From assembly GCF_020966755.1 (NCBI RefSeq), contig NZ_JAJKFT010000004.1, positions 1,364,001 through 1,428,000 of the forward strand: 64,000 nt of DNA, written 5' to 3'. The notes under the pieces were generated by a model, which searched no databases, was not told the DNA's origin, and saw only the letters and a program-made list of their open reading frames with translations. The position numbers were made by a program, and so were the translations under genes. Each line of letters begins with the position of its first letter. The first letter of the stretch is position 1. Below are positions 41,931 to 50,619 of this stretch, one piece after another. Source of the DNA: Blastopirellula sediminis (GTDB lineage Bacteria; Planctomycetota; Planctomycetia; Pirellulales; Pirellulaceae).

Positions 41931-42593
41931 TTACGGCATGATGTTGATGCCGTCGCCTGCGGGCAGATTGGCTGCGTAGTTGTCTTGGGCTTGCGGATGG
42001 GCGCCTAGCGACTTGCTGGTGCTGGCGACCGCTTGCGTCACCCACTGCATGAAGTTGATCAGCGTGCCGGGGTGCGTATCTTTGAGGTGAATCACCGTAT
42101 CGCTCAACTGCTTGAGCGTTTCGTCCTTGATGTCGGGGCCTGCGCCGCAGACGATCAGCGAAGCGAGATCGGCGTGGCGAAATTGGCCGGCCGGTTCTTG
42201 CCAACGGTCGGTCGGCTCGCCGTCGGTGAAGAGGAAGGCCATGGGACGAAAGTCCCCTTTTTGCTCGGTGGTCGTCTTCCGGACTTCCGCGTCGATGCAC
42301 TCGGTCAAAACTTCGAGCGCTTCGCCTAAGGCGGTGGCGCCGTGCGGTTCGAGCTCTGGCGGACGGAATTCTGTCACTTCCATCAGCGGCACGCGCTGCT
42401 CGGCGACGCTGGCGAACGAGATCACGCTGACCCAGACGGTTTCGATCGCCTGGGGATCGCTGTTCAGGGCGCTGACGAATCCTTGCAAGCCTGTCTTGAT
42501 CGCTTCGATCGGCTCGCCGACCATCGAGCCCGAACAATCGATCAGCAGATAAACAGGAAGCCGCCGCGAGATAGGCAACGCCGAACCGACCAT
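41931..42593 (-). CDS. TerY-like vWA-domain protein (third copy in transcription order)
   Basis: 220-residue cytoplasmic vWA protein. The MIDAS metal site is DCSGS (Asp19, Ser21, Ser23), with FLFTDGEPTD further on. The start ATG at 42593 has a weak ACAGGA; a GTG at 42605 is also possible. It is one of three TerY-like genes in a row, each different in sequence. It directly precedes the phosphatase. TerY proteins are thought to present a metal-dependent binding site for partner proteins. Confidence 0.85.
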   Translation of the reverse strand: MVGSALPISRRLPVYLLIDCSGSMVGEPIEAIKTGLQGFVSALNSDPQAIETVWVSVISFASVAEQRVPLMEVTEFRPPELEPHGATALGEALEVLTECIDAEVRKTTTEQKGDFRPMAFLFTDGEPTDRWQEPAGQFRHADLASLIVCGAGPDIKDETLKQLSDTVIHLKDTHPGTLINFMQWVTQAVASTSKSLGAHPQAQDNYAANLPAGDGINIMP

Positions 42594-42661
42594 TCGTCCT
42601 GTCACTTTCCTGTCCGGGCCAAGGGCCGCACTCGACTCTCAGCGTCCCTTCCCCTGGTTAC

Positions 42662-42692
42662 CATCCCCGACGGTTTGCGGTCGACGGGGATG
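42662..42692 (-). other. Hairpin between two TerY-like genes
   Basis: Perfect 8-bp arms CATCCCCG and CGGGGATG (42662-42669 and 42685-42692) with a 15-base loop. It lies in the 108-base gap between two genes of the same operon, so it may modulate mRNA decay or differential expression rather than end transcription; no T-run follows. Confidence 0.45.
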
Positions 42693-42701
42693 CCTGCTTC
42701 G

Positions 42702-43358
42702 TTACGGTACGATGACGATTCCTTCTTCGGCGGACGGCATCGGCATGTTGACCGGCGCGTCCCCTTTGGCGGAAACGCTGGCGCTCGTCGTCGATACCGA
42801 CGCGGTAACCCAGCGGAAAAAGGCTTGCAACGTGCCGGGGGACGTGTCGGTCAGCTTGACGACAATTTCGGTGGCCCGCTTGAGCGCTTGCTCGTCGGCG
42901 CCGGAGCCTGCGGCACAGGCGATGATGTTGCCAGGGCGTCGCTTCTTGAGTTCGTCGGCGGCTCCTTCCCAGTTGTCGGTCGCGATACCGTCGGTCATCA
43001 GGAAGACGAGCGGCTTGAAGTCTCCCTTTTGCGTGGCGCTCGTCTTGCGGACTTCGCGATCGATGCATTCCATCAGCAACTTGATCGCCGCGCCCATCGA
43101 GGTGGCGCCGCTGGCCTGGAGCGTCGGCTCCGAGAATTGATCGATCGGCGTCAACGGAACGACTTGCTTGGCGTCAGTTTCAAAGGTGATGACGCTCAGC
43201 CAGACCGTTTCCAACGCCTGGGGATCGCTTTGCAAGTCGGAACGTAAGAGCGACAAGCCCTGGCGTACGGCTTCGATCGGTTCACCGAACATCGACCCAG
43301 AGCAGTCGAGCAACAAATAGACGGGCAAGCGTCGCAGTCCGGGGCTTACGTCAGACAT
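42702..43358 (-). CDS. TerY-like vWA-domain protein (second copy)
   Basis: 218-residue vWA protein with MIDAS DCSGS (Asp18, Ser20, Ser22) and the later FLMTDGIATD. AAGGATA precedes the ATG. It is related to the flanking TerY-like proteins but clearly diverged, so it is a functional duplicate rather than an assembly artefact. Confidence 0.87.
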   Translation of the reverse strand: MSDVSPGLRRLPVYLLLDCSGSMFGEPIEAVRQGLSLLRSDLQSDPQALETVWLSVITFETDAKQVVPLTPIDQFSEPTLQASGATSMGAAIKLLMECIDREVRKTSATQKGDFKPLVFLMTDGIATDNWEGAADELKKRRPGNIIACAAGSGADEQALKRATEIVVKLTDTSPGTLQAFFRWVTASVSTTSASVSAKGDAPVNMPMPSAEEGIVIVP

Positions 43359-43441
43359 GAAAGTATCCTTATGAGATATCGAAAATGGGGGAGCAAGCGA
43401 GGGGAGGAGGCGCGTAATGCCTGGCCCTATTCGATGGCAAG

Positions 43442-44461
43442 CTACCCTTCAGCGCCACTAATATCAAATCCGCCGTAACCCGGGCCTACCTCGCTGGTGA
43501 TCTTGCACTTCGGGCAAGTGAGGACGGCATGGGGATCGGTCGGACAGCACGATAACGTTCCGCAGTCGCACATCACGGCGATTGGGTTGCCGCAATAGGG
43601 ACAGGGAGGGACTCCATTGAGTTGCGAGGTGTTGATCGACTGCGATACTTCGCCCGACCATTCTTCGACCGCCTCCAACTTGTGAGAAGCGGCCGCGTCA
43701 TAGATATGACTATGTTCCGCGCGAATGAATCGCATCAAATAGGGTTGCCGGGTACGGCAGCACCAGGAGTAGAGGAAGACTTGTCGTGGCCGCGGGTCGC
43801 GGTATCCGGTCGATGGCGGGGCCAACTCCATGACGTCGCGGGGAAGGCTCGGCATCGACAGCGGTTTCCCTTCGCCGCCACGTTCTAACGCGACGCTGGT
43901 GCTCTGCACCGACGCCGTCAACCAGACGAACATCTTCTTCCAGCCTTCCGGCGTCATGTCTTTCAGGTTGATGACGATGTCGGTGAAGCTCCGCAGCACG
44001 TCGGTGTCGACGTCAGGACCGCATCCGATCGCATAGATGTTCGCCAGGCTCGGCTTCGCCGTTCGCAACTTGGCGGCAGCGGCCTGGTACTCGTCGGTCG
44101 GCTGTCCGTCCGTGAAGAGGAAAACGATCGGGCGGTAGTCCCCCTTTTCCGTGGCGGACGTCTTGCGGACTTCTTTGGTGATCGAATCGGCCAACAGTCG
44201 CAGCGCATTGCCCATCGCGGTGCCGGGACGAACGGTCAGTTTCGGCGGTTGGAACTGGACGAGCTCCGTGAGCGGAACGTCTTGCTTGGCGTAACGCGAG
44301 AAGGTGATGACGCTGATCCACGCCGTTTCGAGCGCGCTGGGATCGCTCATCAATTCCGTCACCATCGCATTGATGCCTTGTTCCACTTGCTGGATGGCTT
44401 CGCCGGCCATCGATTCGGAACAATCCAATAGGAGATATACGGGCAGCCTGCGTAGAAACAT
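43442..44461 (-). CDS. TerY-like vWA protein with C-terminal zinc-ribbon domain
   Basis: 339-residue protein. vWA domain with MIDAS DCSES (Asp13, Ser15, Ser17) and FLFTDGQPTD, then a C-terminal domain with two zinc-ribbon cysteine pairs (CPYCG, CDCG, later CPKC). This architecture (vWA plus TerY-C-type domain) is the most typical TerY of the set. AAGGCG lies before the ATG. Confidence 0.87.
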   Translation of the reverse strand: MFLRRLPVYLLLDCSESMAGEAIQQVEQGINAMVTELMSDPSALETAWISVITFSRYAKQDVPLTELVQFQPPKLTVRPGTAMGNALRLLADSITKEVRKTSATEKGDYRPIVFLFTDGQPTDEYQAAAAKLRTAKPSLANIYAIGCGPDVDTDVLRSFTDIVINLKDMTPEGWKKMFVWLTASVQSTSVALERGGEGKPLSMPSLPRDVMELAPPSTGYRDPRPRQVFLYSWCCRTRQPYLMRFIRAEHSHIYDAAASHKLEAVEEWSGEVSQSINTSQLNGVPPCPYCGNPIAVMCDCGTLSCCPTDPHAVLTCPKCKITSEVGPGYGGFDISGAEG

Positions 44462-44561
44462 AGTATCGCCTTGCGAAAAACGTTAACCGCCTAATATGTC
44501 GCCGTCGAGTTTAGCATTCCCGTTTGGCGTTATCAAATTGAATCACTACGTCGCATCGCGA

Positions 44562-45647
44562 CTACTTCTTGGGGAACTCGATCGTTTGTTTGATTCGTTT
44601 GCCGCCGGCCTCCAATTCAAAGAAAGTGGAGTTCGCCGGCATGGTGAATGCGACCTTGGCGGGTAGCCCGTCGGAATACGATTTCACTACATTTCCGAAG
44701 CTGTCGAATATTCGTCCGTGCGGTGCGACAATTTGATTTTCGCTCACCAATTCCGCAAAAATATCCATCATGGTGCGCATTTCGCGGGCGATTTTGTGAT
44801 CCCAGATGTCGACGTCGGTTCCGGAGTCGAGATCGTCCAGTTCCTCCATCTGCTCGACGTTGATGTCGTCGCCGATCCCGATGAGGACGCACTTCATAAA
44901 GTTGCGTTTGCCGGCTTTCACTTGGCGGCAGATCTTGATCGTCTCTTGCTTCACTTCCTCCAGATCATGCAGCGCGCCGTCGGTGATGAAGATATAGATC
45001 CCCATTTTCGCGTCGCGGAATCGTTCTTCGAAGTATCGCAGGGCCGGCGCCAGGCGGGTCCCTTGTCCCATCTTGATGCGCTGCGGGCCTTTAAACGAAG
45101 CGGTTTCGCAATCTGCGGCCGTCAGGTCGCCGATTTCTTCCAAACCGCCGCCATCGCCGCAGGCCCAGTAGAGACAGGTCGTACCGCCGTCCGCGTCCAG
45201 TTCCGACGCTAGATACGCAGTAACGCGGCGGATGATCGGCTCGACGATGTTTTTCGACCAAACGCAATTGCCGCGGCGAACCAGGTCCTCTTGCGCTTCG
45301 TCCGAAAAAATCGGATAGTGTTGCCCCTGGTGCTCGATAACCTGAAGCCACCCTTTTTTCTGGTACTCCATCATCAAAGCTTGATCGGGCCACTTTCGAG
45401 GTCCTTCTTCCAGCCCGCGGCCGAAGACATGCGACATTGACGCACTCGCGTCAATCGCCATGCCGGTTTGCCAACCTTCCGAGGCGGAACCAGTCGGTTC
45501 CATCAGAATCGTGAAGTCGACTTCGGCAAGCTCTCTGCCGACGCAAATGTTGATCTCCCCAAATTCCTCCGCCACGAGGTTGCTGGGAAGTTGGCGTTTT
45601 TTCGGCGTCGAGTCGCCCCAGCCAAACAGTCGATCAAACAATCCCAT
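44562..45647 (-). CDS. Ter-cluster vWA protein, paralogue 1
   Basis: 361-residue soluble protein. The N-terminus MGLFDRLFGWGD is followed by a conserved QLPSNLVAEEFGEI segment shared with paralogue 2. The vWA domain has MIDAS DASAS (Asp66, Ser68, Ser70), the segment YLASELDADGGTTCLYWACGDGG, and FITDGALHD. The C-terminal beta-rich segment (about 300-361) is shared by all three paralogues (FDSFGNVVKSYSDGLPAKVAF). The ATG at 45647 is preferred (GAGGG upstream). Confidence 0.85.
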   Translation of the reverse strand: MGLFDRLFGWGDSTPKKRQLPSNLVAEEFGEINICVGRELAEVDFTILMEPTGSASEGWQTGMAIDASASMSHVFGRGLEEGPRKWPDQALMMEYQKKGWLQVIEHQGQHYPIFSDEAQEDLVRRGNCVWSKNIVEPIIRRVTAYLASELDADGGTTCLYWACGDGGGLEEIGDLTAADCETASFKGPQRIKMGQGTRLAPALRYFEERFRDAKMGIYIFITDGALHDLEEVKQETIKICRQVKAGKRNFMKCVLIGIGDDINVEQMEELDDLDSGTDVDIWDHKIAREMRTMMDIFAELVSENQIVAPHGRIFDSFGNVVKSYSDGLPAKVAFTMPANSTFFELEAGGKRIKQTIEFPKK

Positions 45648-45734
45648 ACCGGCCCTCAAAGGAAGAAGTAGGTGCGAAAGCAGCGTGCCGCGGAAGCGGC
45701 GGTGGAAGTTCTGGTCGCCGCTGCGGCGCGAACC

Positions 45735-46790
45735 TTAGAAGACCACGGTCTGTTTGATTCGTTGTCCGCCGACTTCCAGCTCGAAGTACTCGGAAGCGGC
45801 GCCCATCGAGAACGAACCGCGCGCCGGCAGTCCGTCCGAGAAGCGTTTGACCTCGTTGCCATCGGAGTCAAAAACGGTTGCGGTGGGGGCGACAATGCGA
45901 TTCTCGCCGACCAACTCCACGATGATTTCGCTCAGGGCGCGCAATTCGACGGCGATCTTATGATCCCACAAGTCGACGTCGACGCCGCTATCGAGATCGT
46001 CGAGCTCCTTCATTTGCGCTTCGTCGATTTCATCGCCCACGCCGATCAAAACCAATTTGACGAAGCTCCGCTTTTCGGCGGCGATCTCCTGCGCCAATTG
46101 GATCGAGTATTGCTTTACCTCGTCCAGGTCGTCGATTTTTCCATCGGTGAGGAAGATGTACATGCCTCGTTCGGCGTCGTCAAAGCGATCGACAAAGTAC
46201 TTCATGGCGGGAGCGAGACGCGTTCCATTGCCGAACTTTTCGGTTTGCGGGCCATTTAACTCCAGCGATTCGCACTCATCTGACGTGAAGTCTCCCAGCA
46301 CTTCAAACGCTCCGCCGTCGCCGCACGCCCAATAGATGACGGTAGTCCCACCGTCCGCGTCCAGTTCCGAAGCGAGATAGCTGACGAACTTGCGGGCCCA
46401 CGGCTGGACGATGTTGTCCGAAAGCTTGAGGAAGCCGCGCTTCATCGCGTCTTTATAGGCTTCCGGCAAGGCGACGCTGACGGTACGACCATCCTGGTTG
46501 CGATTGACGATCAGACCCTTCTTGACGTATTCCTTCGTCACGTCGTCCGGGATCTTCCCAACCAAGGCGCGGCCGTACCAGTTCTTCATCGATGCGCTGG
46601 CGTCGAGCGCGACGCCGGTCTGCCAGCCTTCGGCCATCGAGCCTTCGAGCTCTTGAATCCAAACGGTAAAGTCGACCTCGCAACGGTCGTCCGTCCGCCG
46701 CACGTAGACTTTGCCGAATTCCTTCGAGACGAGATTGCTGGGCACCTGAATGGCTTGGCTGCGAGCAGCTTGGCCTTCGAGATCGGTCAT
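45735..46790 (-). CDS. Ter-cluster vWA protein, paralogue 2
   Basis: 351-residue protein closely related to paralogue 1 (shared YLASELDADGGTT and WACGDGGAFEVLGD). MIDAS is DASAS (Asp63, Ser65, Ser67), with FLTDGKIDDLDEVKQYSIQLAQE. It ends with the same SDGLPARGSFSMGA-type segment. GAAGGG precedes the ATG. The three paralogues may form a hetero-oligomer. Confidence 0.87.
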   Translation of the reverse strand: MTDLEGQAARSQAIQVPSNLVSKEFGKVYVRRTDDRCEVDFTVWIQELEGSMAEGWQTGVALDASASMKNWYGRALVGKIPDDVTKEYVKKGLIVNRNQDGRTVSVALPEAYKDAMKRGFLKLSDNIVQPWARKFVSYLASELDADGGTTVIYWACGDGGAFEVLGDFTSDECESLELNGPQTEKFGNGTRLAPAMKYFVDRFDDAERGMYIFLTDGKIDDLDEVKQYSIQLAQEIAAEKRSFVKLVLIGVGDEIDEAQMKELDDLDSGVDVDLWDHKIAVELRALSEIIVELVGENRIVAPTATVFDSDGNEVKRFSDGLPARGSFSMGAASEYFELEVGGQRIKQTVVF

Positions 46791-46853
46791 CGTTTTCCCT
46801 TCGCCGCAGTTGGAAGTACTTGGATCGCGATATGAGCAGCCGTCGTCGAATTG

Positions 46854-47798
46854 TTAGCCGCCAGCTAACGCCTCGCTAATATCCTGGGCGACTTCTCCTT
46901 TGGCGGTGCTGACCTTGAATCCTTTGGCGCCCGCGGGAAGCTTAAAGCGAAACTTGCCAGGGAGCCCGTCGCTGAAGCTGGAGACTTCCGTTCCCTTGTC
47001 ATCGAGCACGCGACCATTGTCGGCGACGATCACTTCTTCGCTCATCAGCTCGCCGAACACGACCCCTAAGATGTCGTCTTCATCTTGCATGTCGGCGGCG
47101 ACTCCGGACGACCACAGATCAATGTCGCTGGCGAGCGCCGTTTCTTCGAACATGTCGTCAAACCGTTCCAGCTGACCTACGTCGACTTCTTCGCCGATGC
47201 CGATGAGAACGAGTTTGAGGGAGTGCTTGCGTCGTTGCCCCGCTTCGACTTGTTGCTTCAGACCTTCGCCAAGTTGCAGGCAATAGCTGATGCAATCTTG
47301 TTCGTCTTCAATGATGCCGTCGGTGATGATGACCCCCATCACCCAATCGGCTTGAGCGAAGTCGTTGTCGACGATCGACTTGATGACCGGCAGCAGTTTC
47401 GTTCCTTTGCCCCAGTTTCGCTTCGGGCCGCTGATGTTCGCCTTCTGGCAACCGGCGGCGTCGAACGACCCGATCACTTCGGTTTCTTCGCCAAGTCCCA
47501 TCGCCCAATACATCATCGAGACTTTGCCATCCTTGGTCGTGTCGGAGAGGATCTCGCCGATTTTTCTCGCAACGGCCTGCACGTAGTTCGGACTTCCTCC
47601 ACCAAACGGGCCTGAATCGCCGTAGGCCGCCTTAATCGAACGCGAAGCGTCGAGCGCCAAGACGGCCCGCGAACTCCCTTCGCCGGCCAGCAGGTCCGGG
47701 TCCGGCATGAAGCAGGCTTCCACGTCGATGGAACCGTCCGACTGGGGAAAGACATTGACGGTCGCCAGCGGCTTATTGGGAGATTTGACCTTCGGCAT
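46854..47798 (-). CDS. Ter-cluster vWA protein, paralogue 3
   Basis: 314-residue, more diverged member. MIDAS is DASRS (Asp50, Ser52, Ser54). It keeps MMYWAMGLGEETEVIGSFD in place of the CGDGG segment and the C-terminal SDGLPGKFRFKLPAGAKGF. The ATG at 47798 is chosen because GGAG lies upstream; the frame runs open further upstream but looks non-coding. The stop region forms a small hairpin GTTAGC/GCTAAC. It is the first vWA gene in transcription order. Confidence 0.85.
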   Translation of the reverse strand: MPKVKSPNKPLATVNVFPQSDGSIDVEACFMPDPDLLAGEGSSRAVLALDASRSIKAAYGDSGPFGGGSPNYVQAVARKIGEILSDTTKDGKVSMMYWAMGLGEETEVIGSFDAAGCQKANISGPKRNWGKGTKLLPVIKSIVDNDFAQADWVMGVIITDGIIEDEQDCISYCLQLGEGLKQQVEAGQRRKHSLKLVLIGIGEEVDVGQLERFDDMFEETALASDIDLWSSGVAADMQDEDDILGVVFGELMSEEVIVADNGRVLDDKGTEVSSFSDGLPGKFRFKLPAGAKGFKVSTAKGEVAQDISEALAGG

Positions 47799-48006
47799 TT
47801 TGCCACTCCGTAACAGGTCCAAATTTAGATGGAATCGAGAGAAGAGAGAGGTGAGCGTCGCTAAAAAGAAGTACGGAAAGCGTATCCTGGCCCCCCCAGA
47901 GAAACAACCCCTTGCCGGGGCGTAAATGGCACATTCTTCGAAAAAGAGAAGAGGCTGTTGCGAGCGAAATTTTTGCTTGCAGGCGCCGCGAAAAAATGAT
48001 TGCCCG

Positions 48007-48747
48007 TCACTCGCTTTCGCGGTCAACGACAATCAACTCGCGGTGAATGTGCGCGAGAATCTCGGCGGCGCCGCGATGAGACGTGTGCGTTGATAGCGTC
48101 CCGCGCCGCTGTTGCACCAGTTCGATGATCGACGGGGCTGCGGATTGCAGCGTATAGCAACGCTTTGCGCTGGCAAGCAGCGACTGATCATAGACTTCGT
48201 CATCACCGGCGGCGAAATCGATCTCCTCGACGCCCAGTCGCTGCAGGCCGGCCAATTTGCAGAGTGGCGCCGGATAGAGGAACGTCTTGTGGCGCTCACG
48301 GTGCGAGATCCAACGGCTCGTCGAGGGATGCGACGAGGCAATTTGCTGAACAATTGGTAGTGCGTCAATGTGGGAAGGAGCGACGCAACAAATCATTTCC
48401 TCGTACCCAGCGACGACATCCCAATCGGGATAAGTGCTGGCGATCTTTTCCGCCAATTCGACTTGCGCCGGCGCTGGCTTAGGGGGAGAGAAAATGTCTG
48501 CGCGACAGACGAGTCCTCCTTCCAGGACAAATCCGGCAAAGCGAACTTGCGGCAATGCACGCACGAGTCCCGCAACGCTCGCCGCACTTCTTGCCGATGC
48601 GATATAGAGATTGCTGACGGCGCCGATACGCTTGAGCCAATCAGCCGTAGCGGTCGAAAGGTAGCTGCATCTTGAGCGGCCCGGAATTGGGATTTCGGCT
48701 GGCTCCGCGAACACGACGGTGCCGTCCAGGTCGAGTACGCAGTTCAT
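48007..48747 (-). CDS. HAD-superfamily phosphatase of the Ter metabolite module
   Basis: 246-residue HAD hydrolase. The nucleophile motif is DLDGT (Asp6, Asp8), and the C-terminal metal motif lies near DFAAGDDEVYD. It probably dephosphorylates the product of the neighbouring phosphoribosyltransferases, as proposed for nucleotide-like metabolite synthesis in Ter systems. The ATG overlaps the upstream stop in an ATGA, so translation is coupled. Confidence 0.78.
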   Translation of the reverse strand: MNCVLDLDGTVVFAEPAEIPIPGRSRCSYLSTATADWLKRIGAVSNLYIASARSAASVAGLVRALPQVRFAGFVLEGGLVCRADIFSPPKPAPAQVELAEKIASTYPDWDVVAGYEEMICCVAPSHIDALPIVQQIASSHPSTSRWISHRERHKTFLYPAPLCKLAGLQRLGVEEIDFAAGDDEVYDQSLLASAKRCYTLQSAAPSIIELVQQRRGTLSTHTSHRGAAEILAHIHRELIVVDRESE

Positions 48748-49745
48748 GACGCTGCCTGTAACCGCAAAGTGCAAGCGACTTGAACGTTGAGGGACGCGAG
48801 ATCTTTCACAGAAAAAAGTTGCGGAATGTTTTGGCTGTCGGCTAGTTCAAGGAGCAGCTCAAATCGCTCGCGAGCCTCTTGCGGAGTGCATGCGAACATG
48901 ATTTCGCTCGGATTGGAGTTGATCAGCGCCCGGCAGACTTCGTTGCTGTGGACGCGTAGCGGCGTTTCCTGTGGCGGCATCACGTGACGTCGTTCAGGGG
49001 AACGGGAGCCGTTAGCCGTCAGGTTGCCGCTGGGGCAAGATTCCATCCAGGCCTGCGTAATCGTCGGTTCCAGCAAGTTGTCTGGAAACTGATACGCCGC
49101 AAAGGACTGGTCCGGCTCTCGCGTGAAGGTGCGAGAGAATCCCAGCGTCGTCGGGCCAGTAAAACAGGCGGACGGAGAGAGAATATCTTCCTGGGTTCCC
49201 CGGAAGGTCGCCAAGCGCCAGGGATCGCTGAGTACGGCGAGAGGTCCAAGTCCATGTCGCGCAAGCTCGCCGGCGACGCCTCCTTTGCCGGTCCAGCCGT
49301 CGACAAAGACGATCTTGCGGGTCGGGTAATCGGCTTGGATGTTCGCATAGGAGGCCCGATCAATCCCATGGCCGACAAACAGCGAGGTTGCGACGCCGAC
49401 GCTTCCCGGCAAAAGACTAGTCAGCCATTCGACGACCGGCACGCCGGCTCGCAAGATCGCGACGAACAGCAACTCGGACGGCTCAAATTGTTTGGCGATT
49501 TCTAAAGCCAAGTTCGCGGCGGCGACGCAGATGGGATCTTCGCTGGGAAGAGGCGTCGCCAGGCGATCGCAGAGCGCGCGGTTGAGTTTGGGCTCTGGCG
49601 ACGGGGTCGCCCAAAACGATTGATCGCCGGTGTAGCCGACCGTACGTTTGCGGAAACGGTCCAAAGAGGCGTACGGGTGAACTTCTTCGGCCAGGCTGGC
49701 GTAGATCGATTGGTTCCAAAGCGCAGCAGGGAAGCAGTTAGACAT
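48744..49745 (-). CDS. PRTase_1 (StiP-like) protein with C-terminal PELOTA-like domain
   Basis: 333-residue protein. The phosphoribosyltransferase-like segment is RKIVFVDGWTGKGGVAGEL, with the loop VDGWTGKG at 148-155. The C-terminal 80 residues (RVHSNEVCRALINSNPSEIMFACT) match the PELOTA-type RNA-binding domain found with these enzymes in Ter clusters. The start at 49745 overlaps the upstream gene by 8 bases; an in-frame ATG at 49829 would extend into that gene. It probably transfers ribose phosphate to a base-like acceptor; the RNA-binding tail is unexplained. Confidence 0.78.
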   Translation of the reverse strand: MSNCFPAALWNQSIYASLAEEVHPYASLDRFRKRTVGYTGDQSFWATPSPEPKLNRALCDRLATPLPSEDPICVAAANLALEIAKQFEPSELLFVAILRAGVPVVEWLTSLLPGSVGVATSLFVGHGIDRASYANIQADYPTRKIVFVDGWTGKGGVAGELARHGLGPLAVLSDPWRLATFRGTQEDILSPSACFTGPTTLGFSRTFTREPDQSFAAYQFPDNLLEPTITQAWMESCPSGNLTANGSRSPERRHVMPPQETPLRVHSNEVCRALINSNPSEIMFACTPQEARERFELLLELADSQNIPQLFSVKDLASLNVQVACTLRLQAAS

Positions 49746-50619
49746 GTTCCCCCCAAATCTGCTTCGGTTCGTCGTTGAGCGCATTGTAAATGTAGTAGCA
49801 ACCATCCCAGGACTGACGAGAAACGACATGCTCGCCGTCGATCGCCCAAGGACTCAAGGTGATATGTTGCAGACCTTGCAGGTCGCCATAGAGGAGGGAA
49901 GGGAGGGCTGCGGCGATTGATTCGCCAACGACAAAGTGTTGCGTAACTGGAGCAGCGCTGCTCGTAGGGTCACGTCGCTTGTTCAAGACGACGGAGGAGG
50001 GGGCCATTCGCAAAATGGACTGGAGCGTCACATCCCAATCGCGAATTTGACAGAGGTCGTCGAACCTCTGACGGTCGGCCTCGCTGCGAGCGTCAAGCAA
50101 CGCGAAGACGCGACATTTGCGGATGTTGCTGGAATCGTAAACGCACTCCAGCAGATTCTCGATCGTGCGGCCCGACGTTACCTCGTCTTCGACGATCCAG
50201 AGCTCCTCGCCAATTTGATCCAGGAAATTGTGCGGCAAGAAGTGCTCTGGCGCATGGGAATGAGATTCGCGAAACCTCAGTCCGCCGGTATCGTCGCGAC
50301 TGCTGCAGCGCCACTCCGAGTCGATTCCAGCAGCTTCACAGGCCTTCTGCATCGCGAAGGAAGGGACGATTCCTGATTCGGTCAGTCCAAGCACGGTGCA
50401 GGACGGCGAAGGGGGGGCGTCGATGAACGCGCGAAAGCACTCGATCAGATCATGCAAGTGAATCGCGTTGATCGGGCCGAGCTTCGCGAGATGCTCGAAG
50501 GTGATCGCATGGGTCCGTTTCGGATTCGCATCCCGCTGAACGATTCTTGTCCCCAAAGCAATGCGCTCGGCAGCTTTTCTGCATGACGGCGTTTGGAAGA
50601 TGGGGTTGAGAGAGAACAT
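49738..50619 (-). CDS. PRTase_2 / TRSP-type phosphoribosyltransferase
   Basis: 293-residue protein. The PRPP-binding motif is VEDEVTSGRT at 143-152, after a typical TVLGLTESGIVPS segment. It is the first gene of the 12-gene minus-strand cluster. It fits the PRTase_2 family that pairs with PRTase_1 and HAD proteins in Ter systems. The long region upstream (to 51349) should hold the operon promoter, but I cannot identify it with confidence. Confidence 0.8.
   Translation of the reverse strand: MFSLNPIFQTPSCRKAAERIALGTRIVQRDANPKRTHAITFEHLAKLGPINAIHLHDLIECFRAFIDAPPSPSCTVLGLTESGIVPSFAMQKACEAAGIDSEWRCSSRDDTGGLRFRESHSHAPEHFLPHNFLDQIGEELWIVEDEVTSGRTIENLLECVYDSSNIRKCRVFALLDARSEADRQRFDDLCQIRDWDVTLQSILRMAPSSVVLNKRRDPTSSAAPVTQHFVVGESIAAALPSLLYGDLQGLQHITLSPWAIDGEHVVSRQSWDGCYYIYNALNDEPKQIWGEHV

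Noticed and set aside
42662-42692. Rho-independent terminator inside the TerY genes
   Set aside because: The hairpin lacks a T-run and lies between genes of one operon; listed only as a hairpin.
41931-47798. Assembly duplication of vWA genes
   Set aside because: The paralogues differ along their whole length in sequence and size, so they are real duplicates.
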